Assembly (NCBI GenBank): GCA_002361095.1
Contig: DERU01000090.1
Coordinates: 26,551-39,883, forward strand
Source: Lachnospiraceae bacterium UBA3332
GTDB taxonomy: Bacteria > Bacillota > Clostridia > Lachnospirales > Lachnospiraceae
Direction: 5' to 3'
Length of the DNA stretch: 13,333 nucleotides
In this document: positions 6,936-13,333 of the stretch, in pieces
Position numbering within the stretch: the first letter of the stretch is position 1
How the letters are laid out: every line of letters starts with the position of its first letter
Translations under genes and position numbers: made by a program
The notes under the pieces: model-generated
Seen by the model: the letters and a program-made list of their open reading frames with translations, nothing else
What the model was told of the DNA's origin: nothing
Database searches by the model: none

Positions 6936-8099
6936 ATGTATTTTGAGGATATGCCGGTGATTTCGGCAGAAGAAATCGGGGAAGGACTGCGTTTTGCGGC
7001 GCGGCAGGTTTTACGCAATTTACCGGAGTTTACGCAGCAGTTCCAGAAAGCGTACAGCGAGGGCGGATTTTACCGGCCCACGCCAAACCGGGATTGGACG
7101 ACCGGGTTTTGGACGGGGGAAATCTGGCTTGCCTATGAGTATTGCGGGGACGAGCGGCTGCGGCGGGCGGGAGATATCCAGATTGACAGCTTTTTGGAAC
7201 GGATTGATCAAAAAATCGAAGTGGATCATCATGATATGGGATTTTTGTATTCCCCGTCCTGTGTGGCGGGCTATAAGCTGACCGGAAACCCCAAAGGCCG
7301 GGAGGCGGCAGTCAAAGCCGCAGACCAGCTGATTTCCAGATACCATCCGGTGGGCGAGTTTATCCAGGCCTGGGGGCCGATGAACGCGCCGGAGAATTAC
7401 AGGCTGATTATCGACTGTCTGTTAAATCTTCCGTTGCTGTATTGGGCGTCCGAGGAGACCGGGGATGAAAAATACCGGGAGATTGCGGAGAAGCACATTC
7501 ATACGGCGGTAAAAAATGTCATCCGGGAGGATTTCTCCACTTGGCACACATTCTTTTTTGATATGGAAACAGGGGCGCCCGACCATGGCGCTACCTGTCA
7601 GGGATACCGGGACGGTTCGGCCTGGGCCAGGGGGCAGGCCTGGGGGATTTATGGCTGTGCGCTTGCCTATAAGTATACGGGGAGAAAAGAATATATTTCC
7701 GTTTTCAAGGGCGTGACGGATTATTTCCTGGCCCATCTGCCCAAAGACATGGTTCCTTTCTGGGATTTGGAATTTACGGACGGCGACGACCAGCCCCGGG
7801 ATTCTTCCTCTGCGTCCATCGCCGCCTGCGGCATGTTGGAAATGGTAAAATATATGGAGAAAGAGGATGCCGGGATATACCGGAAATATGCCATGCAGAT
7901 CATGAAGTCGGTTTATGACCGTTATGCGGTCAAAGATTTTGCCGTTTCCAACGGGCTGGTGCTGCACAGTACTTATTCCAACCGCTCGCCTTACAATACC
8001 TGTAACCATTGCGGGGTGGACGAGTGTAACATATGGGGGGATTATTTTTATATGGAAGCGCTGACCAGGCTGCAAAAAGACTGGATATTGTATTGGTAA
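6936..8099 (+). CDS. GH88 unsaturated glucuronyl hydrolase
   Basis: 387 residues, full length for GH88. These enzymes hydrate and release the 4,5-unsaturated uronic acid left at the non-reducing end of oligosaccharides by polysaccharide lyases, for example from glycosaminoglycans. Family signatures are NRDWTTGFWTGEIWLAYEY (51-69), HHDMGFLYSPSC with Asp100, QAWGPMNAPENYRLIID with Asp160, WARGQAWGIYG, DQPRDSSSASIAACG, and the C-terminal GVDECNIWGDYFYMEAL. Asp100 and Asp160 correspond by motif to the two catalytic aspartates of Bacillus UGL. There is no signal peptide, so it acts on imported sugars. The ATG follows AAAGGAGG at about 6 nt. No lyase or transporter is visible in the window, so the substrate is open. 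The C-terminal TCNHCGVDEC segment is unusually cysteine-rich. Confidence 0.93.
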   Translation: MYFEDMPVISAEEIGEGLRFAARQVLRNLPEFTQQFQKAYSEGGFYRPTPNRDWTTGFWTGEIWLAYEYCGDERLRRAGDIQIDSFLERIDQKIEVDHHDMGFLYSPSCVAGYKLTGNPKGREAAVKAADQLISRYHPVGEFIQAWGPMNAPENYRLIIDCLLNLPLLYWASEETGDEKYREIAEKHIHTAVKNVIREDFSTWHTFFFDMETGAPDHGATCQGYRDGSAWARGQAWGIYGCALAYKYTGRKEYISVFKGVTDYFLAHLPKDMVPFWDLEFTDGDDQPRDSSSASIAACGMLEMVKYMEKEDAGIYRKYAMQIMKSVYDRYAVKDFAVSNGLVLHSTYSNRSPYNTCNHCGVDECNIWGDYFYMEALTRLQKDWILYW

Positions 8100-8113
8100 C
8101 AAAAAATCCGGTT

Positions 8114-8138
8114 GCAAAACGGCGGTAGTTTTGCTACC
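8114..8138 (+). promoter_or_regulatory. Overlapping hairpins after the GH88 gene
   Basis: GCAAAAC (8114-8120) pairs with GTTTTGC (8128-8134), while the overlapping GGTAG (8124-8128) pairs with CTACC (8134-8138). The two stems exclude each other. Neither has a T-run behind it, so termination is doubtful. Confidence 0.35.
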
Positions 8139-8163
8139 ATGGAGGGGGAATGGAAATCCAGTG

Positions 8164-8192
8164 TTGACAGGGCAGACGACCAACACTCTAAT
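8164..8192 (+). promoter_or_regulatory. Promoter of ahcY
   Basis: A perfect TTGACA (8164-8169), 17-nt spacer and TCTAAT (8187-8192, 5/6). This is the strongest promoter in the window. The inverted repeat GTGTTG (8161-8166) / CAACAC (8181-8186) overlaps the -35 and ends at the -10, where a dimeric regulator could compete with polymerase. Expected start is near 8199, leaving a leader of about 70 nt. Confidence 0.75.
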
Positions 8193-8239
8193 AAAAATTC
8201 GGCTGACAAAAGTCAAAATATGTGCTTGGCACAACGTAG

Positions 8240-8253
8240 GCCGCGAAAGCGGC
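8240..8253 (+). promoter_or_regulatory. GAAA-tetraloop hairpin before the ahcY ribosome binding site
   Basis: GCCGC-GAAA-GCGGC, a 5-bp GC stem with a GNRA-type loop, ending 6 nt before the GGAGAG Shine-Dalgarno. A smaller TGTG/CACA stem (about 8221-8233) precedes it. The leader is compact and could fold as one unit, but I do not match it to a known riboswitch class. Confidence 0.5.
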
Positions 8254-8270
8254 AGAAATGGAGAGAATGT

Positions 8271-9518
8271 ATGAGCAGTGAAATCAGGGACATCAATTTG
8301 GCCGGGTTGGGCGAACAGAAAATCGAGTGGGTCAAGAGGAATTGCGATCTTCTGCGCACACTGGAGGAAGAGTTTACAAAAACAAAGCCGTTTGCAGGCA
8401 AGAAAATTGCGCTTTCCGTGCATTTGGAAGCAAAGACGGCATATCTTTGCAAGGTACTGGCAGCGGGCGGCGCGGACATGTATGTGACAGGCTCCAACCC
8501 GCTTTCCACGCAGGATGACGTGGCGGCTGCGCTGGTGGCGGCAGGGCTGGAGGTACATGCATGGTACGGCGCGACGGCGGAGGAGTATAACAGGCATATC
8601 CGCGCGGTGCTGGAGGCCGGTCCCAATATCGTTATCGATGACGGCGGGGATTTGGTGCATATGATTCATACGGAACTGACCCATCTGATTCCCAATATCA
8701 TCGGAGGCTGTGAAGAGACCACTACAGGAATCATCCGTCTGGAGGCAATGAATAAGGCGGGGCAGCTGCAGTTTCCCATGGTTCGCGTCAACAATGCGGA
8801 CTGTAAACACTTTTTCGATAACCGCTACGGTACGGGACAGTCTGTCTGGGACGGTGTGATGCGCACCACCAATCTGATTGTGGCCGGGAAAAATGTAGTG
8901 GTGGCGGGATACGGCTGGTGTGGTAAGGGCGTCGCCATGCGGGCAAAAGGCTTGGGCGCAAAGGTGATTGTCACGGAAATTAACCCTGTCAAGGCCATTG
9001 AGGCGGTCATGGACGGTTTTGAGGTGATGCCGATGGTGGAAGCGGCAAAGCTGGGGGATTTCTTTGTCACCGTGACCGGATGCGACAAGGTAATCGACGA
9101 GGAAGATTTTGCGGTGATGAAGGACGGCGCGATCCTGTGCAATGCCGGACATTTCGATTGTGAGATTGATATCGCCCGCTTAAAGCAGATTGCGGTGGAA
9201 ACAAAAGAAATGCGGAAGAATATTATGGGATATAAGCTTCCTACGGGCCAGTGGATATTCATTTTGGGAGAAGGCCGTCTGGTCAATCTGGCCTGCGGGG
9301 ACGGGCATCCGGCGGAGATTATGGATATGAGTTTTGCGATTCAGGCGCTTTCCGCAAAATATCTGGTGGAACACGGCAGCGAACTTACGGAGAAACTCAT
9401 TGATGTGCCCCGGGTTGTGGACGAGGATGTTGCGGCGCGCAAGCTGGCGTTCCTTGGCAAACACATTGATGTGCTGACAGCGGAGCAGGAGGCGTATTTG
9501 AACCAGTCGCTGGTATAA
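8271..9518 (+). CDS. ahcY: Adenosylhomocysteinase (S-adenosylhomocysteine hydrolase)
   Basis: 415 residues. It splits S-adenosylhomocysteine into adenosine and homocysteine, relieving product inhibition of methyltransferases. Motifs: SNPLSTQDD (75-83), DDGGD (123-127), EETTTG (148-153), NNADCKHFFDNRYGTGQS (174-191) with the substrate-binding Asp177/Lys179, the dinucleotide-binding GYGWCGKG (213-220), GHFDCEID (293-300), and GEGRLVNLACGDGHPAEIMDMSF near the C-terminus. The frame stays open upstream to an ATG at 8112, but that start would precede the promoter; ATG 8271 has GGAGAG 5 nt before it and fits the family. The chain ends at YLNQSLV without the Lys/Tyr tail of the longer eukaryotic type, as in the short Thermotoga-like enzymes. 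It has no functional link to the flanking glycosidases that I can see. Confidence 0.95.
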   Translation: MSSEIRDINLAGLGEQKIEWVKRNCDLLRTLEEEFTKTKPFAGKKIALSVHLEAKTAYLCKVLAAGGADMYVTGSNPLSTQDDVAAALVAAGLEVHAWYGATAEEYNRHIRAVLEAGPNIVIDDGGDLVHMIHTELTHLIPNIIGGCEETTTGIIRLEAMNKAGQLQFPMVRVNNADCKHFFDNRYGTGQSVWDGVMRTTNLIVAGKNVVVAGYGWCGKGVAMRAKGLGAKVIVTEINPVKAIEAVMDGFEVMPMVEAAKLGDFFVTVTGCDKVIDEEDFAVMKDGAILCNAGHFDCEIDIARLKQIAVETKEMRKNIMGYKLPTGQWIFILGEGRLVNLACGDGHPAEIMDMSFAIQALSAKYLVEHGSELTEKLIDVPRVVDEDVAARKLAFLGKHIDVLTAEQEAYLNQSLV

Positions 9519-9533
9519 GGATAAAGGCAGCAG

Positions 9534-9565
9534 GCCGCGTTTTTGTGATACAGAATTTGCGCGGC
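9534..9565 (+). promoter_or_regulatory. Hairpin after ahcY
   Basis: GCCGCG (9534-9539) pairs with CGCGGC (9560-9565) around a 20-nt AT-rich loop starting with five T. The T-run lies in the loop, not after the stem, so on the plus strand this is a poor terminator. Confidence 0.4.
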
Positions 9566-9578
9566 GTAAAAAGATGCG

Positions 9579-9609
9579 GGGTTACGGTTCACACAGGTGG
9601 GCGTAACCC
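9579..9609 (+). promoter_or_regulatory. 8-bp inverted repeat before the 125-residue gene
   Basis: GGGTTACG (9579-9586) and CGTAACCC (9602-9609) are perfect complements around 15 nt, with one more G-U pair possible outside. It overlaps a possible promoter (9588-9617). A further 5-bp ACGGC/GCCGT stem (9627-9647) sits just before the Shine-Dalgarno. It could be a protein operator or a leader-RNA stem. Confidence 0.45.
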
Positions 9610-9617
9610 TGTATTGT
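9588..9617 (+). promoter_or_regulatory. Weak candidate promoter for the 9663-13252 unit
   Basis: TTCACA (9588-9593, 5/6), an 18-nt spacer and TATTGT (9612-9617, 4/6). It would transcribe the 125-residue gene, GH42 and SGNH genes. Below-average -10 and 18-nt spacing make it tentative; readthrough from ahcY is the alternative. Confidence 0.3.
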
Positions 9618-9662
9618 CATAGGGGGACGGCAGCGCGGGGCAGCCGTTGGGGGAGGACGGGT

Positions 9663-10040
9663 ATGAAAAGCATTGAGTTTATAGAAGCGCATCAGGGGGA
9701 TGAGGACGAAAAGTGCGAATGCATCATTTTACCCGACGGCAGTGTAGAAGAACCGATTCCTTCGCATATCGGCCGTTTGGTTGCACTTTCCCAAAAGGAA
9801 TCCGACTGGCTGCACGCGCGCATGGAAAAAGGAATGGAGCCGCTGCTTTGGCTGGTACAGTATACGGGATGTATGGCGGTCTGGCAGACCCGCGTGGTGT
9901 CCCCGGCCGTTCCGGCAAAAAAGCAGATGGATACATTGGAGGAATTACAGGACGGCGCGATGCTTGCACCCAAATATGTGCTGCAGAAAGTGGACGGCAG
10001 TTACGAGGAAAGCGTGCGGCGTGCGAAAGGGCAGCGGTAA
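9663..10040 (+). CDS. Conserved-looking small soluble protein, function unknown
   Basis: 125 residues that I do not recognise. The start at 9663 is chosen over an in-frame ATG at 9597 because GGGGGAGG (9649-9656) lies 6 nt before it and the upstream part crosses the inverted repeat. The chain opens acidic (IEFIEAHQGDEDEKCEC), then ILPDGSVEEPIPSHIGRL, a charged helix-like stretch, and a Trp-rich hydrophobic middle (LLWLVQYTGCMAVWQTRVV, about 61-79). The end is polar and basic. There are no signal peptide, TM segment or obvious catalytic motif. It lies 43 bp before the GH42 gene in the same direction and so probably shares its transcript. Confidence 0.75.
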   Translation: MKSIEFIEAHQGDEDEKCECIILPDGSVEEPIPSHIGRLVALSQKESDWLHARMEKGMEPLLWLVQYTGCMAVWQTRVVSPAVPAKKQMDTLEELQDGAMLAPKYVLQKVDGSYEESVRRAKGQR

Positions 10041-10083
10041 CCTGAAAGATGACAGAGGAGAAGCAAAAGGAGATTGCGGGGAT

Positions 10084-12156
10084 ATGCAGGAAAAGTATCT
10101 GATGCATGGGGGAGATTACAATCCGGAGCAATGGCTGGACATGCCGGAGATTTTGGATACGGATATCAGGCGTTTTAAGGAAGCCAGGATCAATACGGCT
10201 TCGGTAGGGATTTTTTCCTGGTCGAAACTGGAGCCTAGGGAAGGGGTTTACGATTTTTCGTGGCTGGAAAAGATCATAGACCGTTTGTATGAGAACGGGA
10301 TTTGCGTAAATCTTGCCACCCCTTCGGGGGCTCGGCCCCATTGGATGGCCGACCGGTATCCGGAGGTGCTGCGGGTCAATGAACGGCGGCAGCGCAATTT
10401 ATTCGGGGCAAGGCATAACCATTGTCTGACTTCCCCGGTTTACCGGGAAAAGGTATGGCAGATCAATACTAAACTGGCACGGCGGCTGGGAGGCCATCCC
10501 GGTGTGAAACTCTGGCATATATCCAATGAATACGGCGGGGAATGCCACTGCCCTTTGTGTCAGGAAGCGTTCCGCAAATGGCTCCGGAACAAGTATCAGA
10601 CGATAGAAGCTTTGAACGACAGCTGGTGTACCACCTTTTGGAGTCACACGTATGACAGCTTTTCCCAGGTGGAAAGTCCGTCCCCGCTGGGGGAGCGTTC
10701 CGTTTTGGCCCTTTTGCTTGACTGGAAACGGTTTACCTCCGATCAGACGATTGATTTTATGGAGCAGGAAATTGCGGCGCTGCGGGCGGCGGGATCGGAC
10801 AAGCCGGTGACCACCAACCTCATGTATCGTTTCAACGATATTGATTATTATAAGATGGCCCAAAAGCTGGATATCGCGTCTTGGGACAGCTATCCGGAAT
10901 GGCACCGGGGAACGCAGGGCGAGTGGGAAACCGCACAGGAGACGGCGTTTTGGCATGATGTGATTTACGGTTTGAAACGAAAGCCGTTTGTGTTGATGGA
11001 ATCCTGTCCCGGCGCAACCAACTGGCAGGAGGTCAGCAAGTTAAAAAAGCCCGGCATGGTGGAAGCGGCGTCATTGCAGAGCATTGCGCACGGCGCGGAC
11101 GGGGCGATGTATTTCCAGCTGCGCAAAAGCCGGGGGTCTGCGGAGAAGTTCCACGGGGCGGTGATCGATCATTACGACGGAAACGATACCAGGACGTTTC
11201 AGGATGTGTGCAGGGCGGGCGACATGCTTTCCAAAATCGGGGAGACTGCAGGAAGCCGTAAAAGGGCGGAGGCTGCCGTGGTCTATGATTGGGAGAACCG
11301 TTGGGCGATGGAGAACTCCGAAGGCCCCAGAAATACCGGACTGCATTATCAGGAGAGCGTGGAGAAATCCCACCGCGCCCTGCGCAGGCTGGGCCTGAAT
11401 GTGGATGTGGTGGATCAAAGCTGCCCGCTGGATAGTTACCGGTTTGTGGCGGCTCCCATGCAATATCTGTTCCGGGAAGGGTTCGCGCAAAAAGTCCGGC
11501 AGTTTGTGGCAAACGGGGGCACGTTTGCGCTGACATACTGGTCCGGTGTGGTAGATGAAAACGACAGATGCTTTCTTGGCGGCAGGCCGTACGGGCTGCG
11601 GGATGTTTTTGGACTGCGGGCGGAGGAGATTGACAGCCTGTATGATTGGGAGGAAAACAGAATTTGTAAGGGGACGGCTGTATGCGGCGGGCAGACAGAA
11701 GCGGCCGGAGTATTGGAGGGGATGCGGCAGGCCTACCGCTGTCAGTATTTGTGCGAACTAGTCAAGCCCGATACGGCCACACCCCTGATGGTTTATGGGA
11801 AAGACTTCTATGCGGGTATGCCTGCGCTTTTGGTCAATGATTTTGGAAAGGGAAAAGCGTATTATGTGTGCGCGGATGCAGAGCAGGCGTTTTATGACGA
11901 TCTTTACCGGGGAATTGTGCGGGAGGTTGGTATCGGGGGTGTCTGGGAGGATGCCGCTTTGGAGGGAGTGGAAATTTCCGTGCGGGAGGGGGATGGAGAA
12001 ACTTACTTCTTTGCGCAGAATTTTGGCAGGCAGGAAGTGCGGATCCGGCTTCCCGAGGGGCAGACGCTGTTTGGCCCTGCGGACGGGAACCTTGTCCCGT
12101 TGGGCGGCGTTGTGGTCAGGATGGGAAAAAAGGCAGGAAGCCATGAGGAAGGATAA
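10084..12156 (+). CDS. GH42 beta-galactosidase
   Basis: 690 residues, standard for GH42, with the order (beta/alpha)8 barrel, trimerisation domain and C-terminal beta domain. It hydrolyses terminal beta-galactosides in the cytoplasm; there is no signal peptide. Key points are DYNPEQW (11-17), the acid/base in HISNEYGG (Glu149), the nucleophile in VLMESCPGATNW (Glu306), and a four-cysteine set (114, 154, 156, 159; ECHCPLC) matching the zinc site of the Thermus enzyme. ATG 10084 was preferred to an in-frame ATG at 9781, which would overlap the preceding gene and lies far before the family's start. AAGGAG lies 11 nt upstream, a rather long spacing. It overlaps the next gene by 14 bp. Likely substrates are galacto-oligosaccharides or galactosides from host or plant glycans; the exact linkage cannot be read from sequence. 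Confidence 0.94.
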   Translation: MQEKYLMHGGDYNPEQWLDMPEILDTDIRRFKEARINTASVGIFSWSKLEPREGVYDFSWLEKIIDRLYENGICVNLATPSGARPHWMADRYPEVLRVNERRQRNLFGARHNHCLTSPVYREKVWQINTKLARRLGGHPGVKLWHISNEYGGECHCPLCQEAFRKWLRNKYQTIEALNDSWCTTFWSHTYDSFSQVESPSPLGERSVLALLLDWKRFTSDQTIDFMEQEIAALRAAGSDKPVTTNLMYRFNDIDYYKMAQKLDIASWDSYPEWHRGTQGEWETAQETAFWHDVIYGLKRKPFVLMESCPGATNWQEVSKLKKPGMVEAASLQSIAHGADGAMYFQLRKSRGSAEKFHGAVIDHYDGNDTRTFQDVCRAGDMLSKIGETAGSRKRAEAAVVYDWENRWAMENSEGPRNTGLHYQESVEKSHRALRRLGLNVDVVDQSCPLDSYRFVAAPMQYLFREGFAQKVRQFVANGGTFALTYWSGVVDENDRCFLGGRPYGLRDVFGLRAEEIDSLYDWEENRICKGTAVCGGQTEAAGVLEGMRQAYRCQYLCELVKPDTATPLMVYGKDFYAGMPALLVNDFGKGKAYYVCADAEQAFYDDLYRGIVREVGIGGVWEDAALEGVEISVREGDGETYFFAQNFGRQEVRIRLPEGQTLFGPADGNLVPLGGVVVRMGKKAGSHEEG

Positions 12157-13252
12157 AAATGCAGCGCCGGCGGCATTGGTCTTTATCCGGCGCTTTATAT
12201 GCATTGCCGCATCCCTCCTGCTCCTGGCCGCAGCTGCAGTTTTGGTCTTTGATCCTTTTTACCATTATCACGGCCCGGTATTTGGCTTAAAAGCGGTGGT
12301 TACAAAGTCCGAGTACCAGTGCATCGGCACCATCCGCAATTTTGCATACGACAGCGTGCTGTGCGGTTCTTCCACGGCGGAAAATTATAACAACCGGTGG
12401 TTTGACGAAGCCTTTGGGGGCAGGACGGTCAAAGCCATCAAAAGTTCCGGAACGACGGCAGATTTACAGTACTATTTGGAGGAGGCTTTTGCCACCCACG
12501 AGGTAAAACGCGTATTTTACAGTTTGGATCTGTTTGCGCTGGACGGGGATCCGGATAAAAATTTTGTGGATGATTCCATGCCGCTTTACCTTTTTGACCG
12601 TAATGTTTGGAACGATGTAAAATATATTTGGAATAAAGATGTGCTGTTTGAGGAAATTCCCTATCTGCTCGCCATGAATTTTGCGGGGGATTATGACGAG
12701 GGAACCTCTTATAACTGGTGGCAGTACAAAACGTTTTCCCAGGAGGAAACGCTGGCGCATTATGCGCGCGCCGCAAAAGCGGAGCCGGTGGTGGGGCAAG
12801 AAACGTACCGGCCCAGGGTGGACAAAAATTTAGACCTGTTGGAGCAAATGGTAGGGCGGTATCCGGGGACGGAATTTTATTTTTTCCTGCCGCCTTATTC
12901 GCTGCTTTGGTGGGATAGCATAAACAGAAGCGGCCGGCTGGGGGAATTTCTTTATGCGCGCAGCCAGGCGATGGAGCGGCTGGCTGCATATGAAAACGCA
13001 AAGGTTTTTGATTTCCAGAGCGAAGAGGCGATTGTTCTGCGTCTGGATTGCTATATGGATCCGGTACATTTTACGGCGGATGTGAACCGGTTTATGGTGG
13101 AAGAGGCGTCAAAAGCCGATTCCGAATACCGGGTAACAGGGGAGAACCGGGCGGAAAAGACGGAAAAAATGGAAAAGGTAGTGCGCCGTATTTTGTTGGA
13201 GGAAATTGACAAGTATTTTCCGGAGGGCGCTTCGGGGGAAAACGGGTGCTGA
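12143..13252 (+). CDS. Membrane-anchored SGNH-like protein, possible O-acyl transfer or esterase partner
   Basis: 369 residues. One N-terminal hydrophobic helix (about 17-36) preceded by basic residues suggests a type II anchor with the rest outside the cell. The motif CGSSTAEN with Ser77 in the GxS position, FLPPYS (248-253), and DPVHF with Asp306/His309 in DxxH spacing fit the SGNH hydrolase fold. Such proteins often pair with MBOAT acyltransferases (AlgJ/AlgX or DltD-like) to acetylate surface polymers. No MBOAT gene is in the window, though one could lie beyond 13333. Start at 12143 lies inside the end of the GH42 gene (14-bp overlap) with only a weak GGAAG before it, so translation is probably coupled. 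The C-terminus (about 330-369) is Lys/Glu-rich. The family assignment rests on motifs only. Confidence 0.75.
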   Translation: MRKDKNAAPAALVFIRRFICIAASLLLLAAAAVLVFDPFYHYHGPVFGLKAVVTKSEYQCIGTIRNFAYDSVLCGSSTAENYNNRWFDEAFGGRTVKAIKSSGTTADLQYYLEEAFATHEVKRVFYSLDLFALDGDPDKNFVDDSMPLYLFDRNVWNDVKYIWNKDVLFEEIPYLLAMNFAGDYDEGTSYNWWQYKTFSQEETLAHYARAAKAEPVVGQETYRPRVDKNLDLLEQMVGRYPGTEFYFFLPPYSLLWWDSINRSGRLGEFLYARSQAMERLAAYENAKVFDFQSEEAIVLRLDCYMDPVHFTADVNRFMVEEASKADSEYRVTGENRAEKTEKMEKVVRRILLEEIDKYFPEGASGENGC

Positions 13253-13297
13253 CTTTTTTATACGATAGGAAACTTGGTTTCCTATCGTATAAAAAAG
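13253..13297. terminator. Perfect 21-bp hairpin terminator, bidirectional
   Basis: Arms 13253-13273 and 13277-13297 are exact reverse complements around the loop TTG. The 5' arm begins C followed by six T, and the 3' arm ends in six A then G. Seen from the minus strand the hairpin likewise has T-rich and A-rich ends, so it could end transcription from both sides. It begins immediately after the SGNH-gene stop codon. The length and exactness are well above an ordinary intrinsic terminator. I see no second copy in this window. Confidence 0.75.
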
Positions 13298-13333
13298 ACG
13301 GTGACGCGTACTCGCGCGTAAGGAAAAAGTTGC

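Noticed and set aside
8112..8270. 53-residue N-terminal extension of adenosylhomocysteinase
   Set aside because: It would start upstream of the TTGACA/TCTAAT promoter, has no SD, and its sequence is unlike the family.
7422..9152. A 576-codon open frame on the minus strand opposite GH88 and ahcY
   Set aside because: It is antisense to two clear enzyme genes, has no family motif and a composition (His/Arg/Pro-rich) typical of a shadow frame in GC-rich coding DNA.
9571..9610. Resemblance to the GCGGGGUUAC segment of c-di-GMP-I riboswitches
   Set aside because: The short match occurs without the rest of the conserved core, and the order of the other elements is wrong.
9781..10083. 101-residue N-terminal extension of the GH42 enzyme
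   Set aside because: It overlaps the 125-residue gene in another frame and adds Arg/Trp-rich sequence foreign to GH42.
13304..13320. ACGCG/CGCGT stem after the terminal hairpin
   Set aside because: Five GC-type pairs in a CG-alternating stretch are easily produced by chance, and the context is cut off by the window end.

Overview
The window looks like chromosomal DNA of a Gram-positive anaerobic gut-type Clostridia, most likely Lachnospiraceae-like. This rests on moderate GC, strong AGGAGG-type ribosome binding sites, a short Thermotoga-type adenosylhomocysteinase, a TSCPD-domain protein beside a Bacillus-type MurG, and a secreted dockerin/FN3 protein. It is an inference from protein style, not from a marker gene. 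I found no rRNA, tRNA, CRISPR array, insertion sequence or phage gene.

Left part, minus strand (1-4246). A large exported multidomain protein runs off the left edge. It has a signal peptide, a Thr/Pro/Gln repeat linker, an Ig-like domain, an internal type I dockerin, two FN3 domains, a discoidin-like module, and what looks like the beginning of an M60/enhancin-type metallopeptidase. Upstream of it on the same strand is a two-gene unit: a small TSCPD protein followed 16 bp later by a MurG-type glycosyltransferase.

Middle part, plus strand (4247-6824). A 335-bp divergent intergenic region carries a promoter on each strand. It is followed by a three-segment membrane protein of unknown function, then glucose-6-phosphate isomerase (pgi). 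The pgi leader is unusually elaborate: its own promoter, a GC hairpin, a strong Shine-Dalgarno leading to a 22-codon TTG-started reading frame, a perfect 26-bp palindrome over that start, and a further hairpin.

Right part, plus strand (6825-13333). The order is a GH88 unsaturated glucuronyl hydrolase, adenosylhomocysteinase (ahcY) with its own TTGACA/TCTAAT promoter, a 125-residue unknown protein, a GH42 beta-galactosidase, and a membrane-anchored SGNH-like protein whose start overlaps the end of the GH42 gene by 14 bp. A near-perfect 21-bp hairpin closes the unit. The two glycosidases lack signal peptides, so they should trim imported oligosaccharides. Pgi can channel released hexoses into glycolysis. 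The SGNH-like protein faces outward and may serve acyl transfer to or from surface glycans. With the M60/dockerin protein on the other side, the window fits host-glycan or plant-glycan use, with housekeeping genes (pgi, ahcY, murG) interspersed.

The least explained items are the pgi leader, the structured gap before the 125-residue gene, and the GH42/SGNH translational coupling.
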